64,000 nt of DNA from CAWAQA01 sp963784065 (GTDB taxonomy: Bacteria; Acidobacteriota; Vicinamibacteria; Vicinamibacterales; UBA2999): positions 248,001-312,000 of the forward strand of contig CAWAQA010000004.1 of NCBI GenBank assembly GCA_963784065.1, in the 5' to 3' direction. The translations under genes were made by a program, and so were the position numbers. A model generated the notes under the pieces. That model was not told where the DNA came from. It saw only the letters and a list, made by a program, of their open reading frames with translations, and made no database searches. Of this stretch, positions 62,599 to 64,000 are shown piece after piece (the stretch's first letter is position 1; each line of letters starts with the position of its first letter).

Positions 62599-63498
62599 CT
62601 AACGGGCGCCCGGCTGGCAGTCCGCATATGACGGGTTGTTCGGTGCATCGAGCGGGTGCACGCCACCCGCCTGGCGGGAAGGATCGACCACGGCCAACCG
62701 TTTGCTGACGAAGAGCACCTCATAGGCCCAGGTCGGGAATGGCGCCAGGTCCCCGATGCAGCTGGCGTTGTTGAAGTGGATGTGCCCGACCTCGAAGAAC
62801 TGCTTCAGCCGCTGCACGACGCGCAGGTATTTGTCCTCCTGCACCCAGCGAAAGTGCTCGTCCTCTATCCAGTGAAACTCCACGGCCAGCTGATCGATCT
62901 GCTCCAGGATCTCGTCAGGCGCGGACAGCAGCGCGTCCCACTCCGCGCCCTCGACGTCGATTTTCAGCACGATGCGCTTCGCGCTGTCGCCATTCCTGGC
63001 AAATTGATTCTTCCACCGTGTCGAAGGGGCGCCCTTCTCTCACCTCGGTCGTGTCGCCAACGCATTCCGCATGAAAGACGGTCTCGCCGCCGTAGCATGC
63101 AGGCTGGGTCGTGTTGAAGCAGTCGTATTGGTGGACCGTCACGTCGGTCTCTCGAGATGTCGCAGCCCCACTTGTCGTAGCCGGAAATCCCGTACGAATA
63201 TCCGGACTGGACTCCGCCCAGCAGGTTGGCGCACATCAGGTAACCGCCATCGTGGGGCTCGCCGAATCTCGCCAGCTCACAGTTGGTCAAGCGCGACCGG
63301 CTGAAGCATGTCGAACAACGCCCGTCGCTGCTGCACCACCGCGGGTGGCTGCGGGACCACGGGGTGCCGCTGCTGCATCAGTGCGGCCCTCGCCTGACGT
63401 CCCCTGTATACCTTCACTTGGTTCAGGGCGACGGCGCCGAGAATCGTGACGGTCACCGTCACGCCTGCAGCGATAAACAACAGTCGGCGTCTGATCAC
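62599..63498 (-). CDS. membrane-anchored FkbM-like methyltransferase (three frameshifts)
   Basis: A SAM-dependent methyltransferase-like protein with an N-terminal transmembrane helix (RRRLLFIAAGVTVTVTILGA). Three extra bases, at about 63288, 63149 and 63007, break it; corrected, it has 298 residues and reads PVALTNCELARFGEPHDGGY, CDISRTDVTVHQYDCF and TVEEQFARNGDSAKRIVLKIDVEGAEWDALL. The last is the FkbM motif IDVEGAEW. GTG 63498 with GGAG upstream is the likely start. Related proteins methylate sugars or glycans; the target here is unknown. Confidence 0.72.
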
Positions 63499-63752
63499 GG
63501 CCTCTCCATACCATCTCGGAAGCGCTGCGTAGCCATAGGGGCTCAATCGAACGCTCACGATTTCTCGATTCGGCCAACCGCGTCAAGGCCGTTGTGGACG
63601 GCGTGCAGCCCGAGGCCACGAGACAGGGGAGAAGGTTCGGGCGTGTGGAGCGCTCCGACCGAAGCGGCGATCGGGAAGTTGATTGCCGGGGCGCGTCATC
63701 CGGGCAGGACGAAGGTACCCTCATTGCAGTTCTAAGAGCAGGAGGAACTGCC

Positions 63753-63884
63753 ATGCTCGTGATGATCGTCGCGCTCCTGACCATCGCCGCCGCATTGTGG
63801 TTCATGGGTGACGCACCCGTCAGCGACTTCAGCGGGGTGTCGCATCGACCGGGCGCATGGGCGGCGCTGGCCAGCCTGGTGTAG
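63753..63884 (+). CDS. small membrane protein
   Basis: A 43-residue product (MLVMIVALLTIAAALWFMG) with one strong transmembrane helix and a short polar tail. Its start is supported by a near-perfect AGGAGG Shine-Dalgarno 8 nt upstream. I do not recognise a family; such proteins often assist a larger membrane complex. The region 63499-63752 before it holds no other gene I can support. Confidence 0.5.
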   Translation: MLVMIVALLTIAAALWFMGDAPVSDFSGVSHRPGAWAALASLV

Positions 63885-64000
63885 CCGTCGGTCCGGTTTC
63901 GCCCGGAATCGAGGGCAGCTTTCGCCGGGCGAAGATTGGGCGTAGGACCTACGCTGTCACAGGCGCCGGCAATGATGGCGGTGGAGGATGCACATGTCAT

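Overview
This 64 kb window is GC-rich bacterial chromosome with dense coding on both strands. No rRNA, tRNA, CRISPR array, prophage or transposase gene was recognised. The gene content points to Acidobacteriota, probably the Vicinamibacteria side: a TonB-dependent receptor with an N-terminal carboxypeptidase-regulatory domain, a carboxypeptidase-regulatory/cytochrome-type protein next to an NHL propeller, tandem TerC proteins, a form II cox-type cluster, and many short intergenic palindromes. That placement is inferred from content; no marker gene was compared.

Layout. 0-1 kb (minus): lexA and a DUF3467 gene. 1-7.8 kb (plus): a secreted protein, recG, rsmD-coaD, an aspartate aminotransferase and a GlcD-like oxidase. 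7.9-10 kb: an ArnT-like glycosyltransferase diverging from a CoA-binding protein. 10.1-13.5 kb (minus): NHL propeller and heme c protein. 13.5-16.1 kb (plus): rho, a CDGSH protein and a diguanylate cyclase. 16.2-17 kb (minus): a glycine-zipper lipoprotein. 17.1-23.2 kb (plus): ilvB-ilvN-ilvC-ilvD and a 1-Cys peroxiredoxin, with hairpins in every gap. 23.3-24.4 kb (minus): RodZ-like and winged-helix proteins, diverging from the TonB-dependent receptor (24.8-27.7 kb). 27.9-34 kb (minus): the proteostasis run hspR-dnaJ/cbpA-clpB-ftsH. 34.1-35.7 kb (plus): two TerC genes. 35.8-38.7 kb (minus): a TolB-like propeller and an M28 peptidase. 38.7-45.5 kb (plus): PBP1A and an RND efflux pair. 45.5-51.8 kb (minus): HAD phosphatase, two outer-membrane proteins, M48 peptidase, DEAD-box helicase and a beta-lactamase-fold protein lacking its catalytic residues. 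51.9-59 kb (plus): DUF4390, then coxS-L-M, MoxR, VWA and CoxG. 59-64 kb: a kinase-like/PAP2 fusion, a secreted protein, an acetamidase remnant, an FkbM-like methyltransferase and a small membrane protein.

The most striking feature is not one gene. Sixteen genes, including ilvB, coxL, coxM, a DEAD-box helicase and an RND adaptor, are interrupted by single-base frameshifts. About 20 are +1 and two look like -1. After correction each joins into one continuous protein whose length is a multiple of three. Residual long-read insertion errors are the simplest explanation, but the polarity deserves a check. These genes are annotated here at full corrected length. The second theme is a set of intergenic palindromes: TTCA/TTTC-loop hairpins, long CACAGAG stems at convergent gene ends, and a MITE-like element inside the RND operon.
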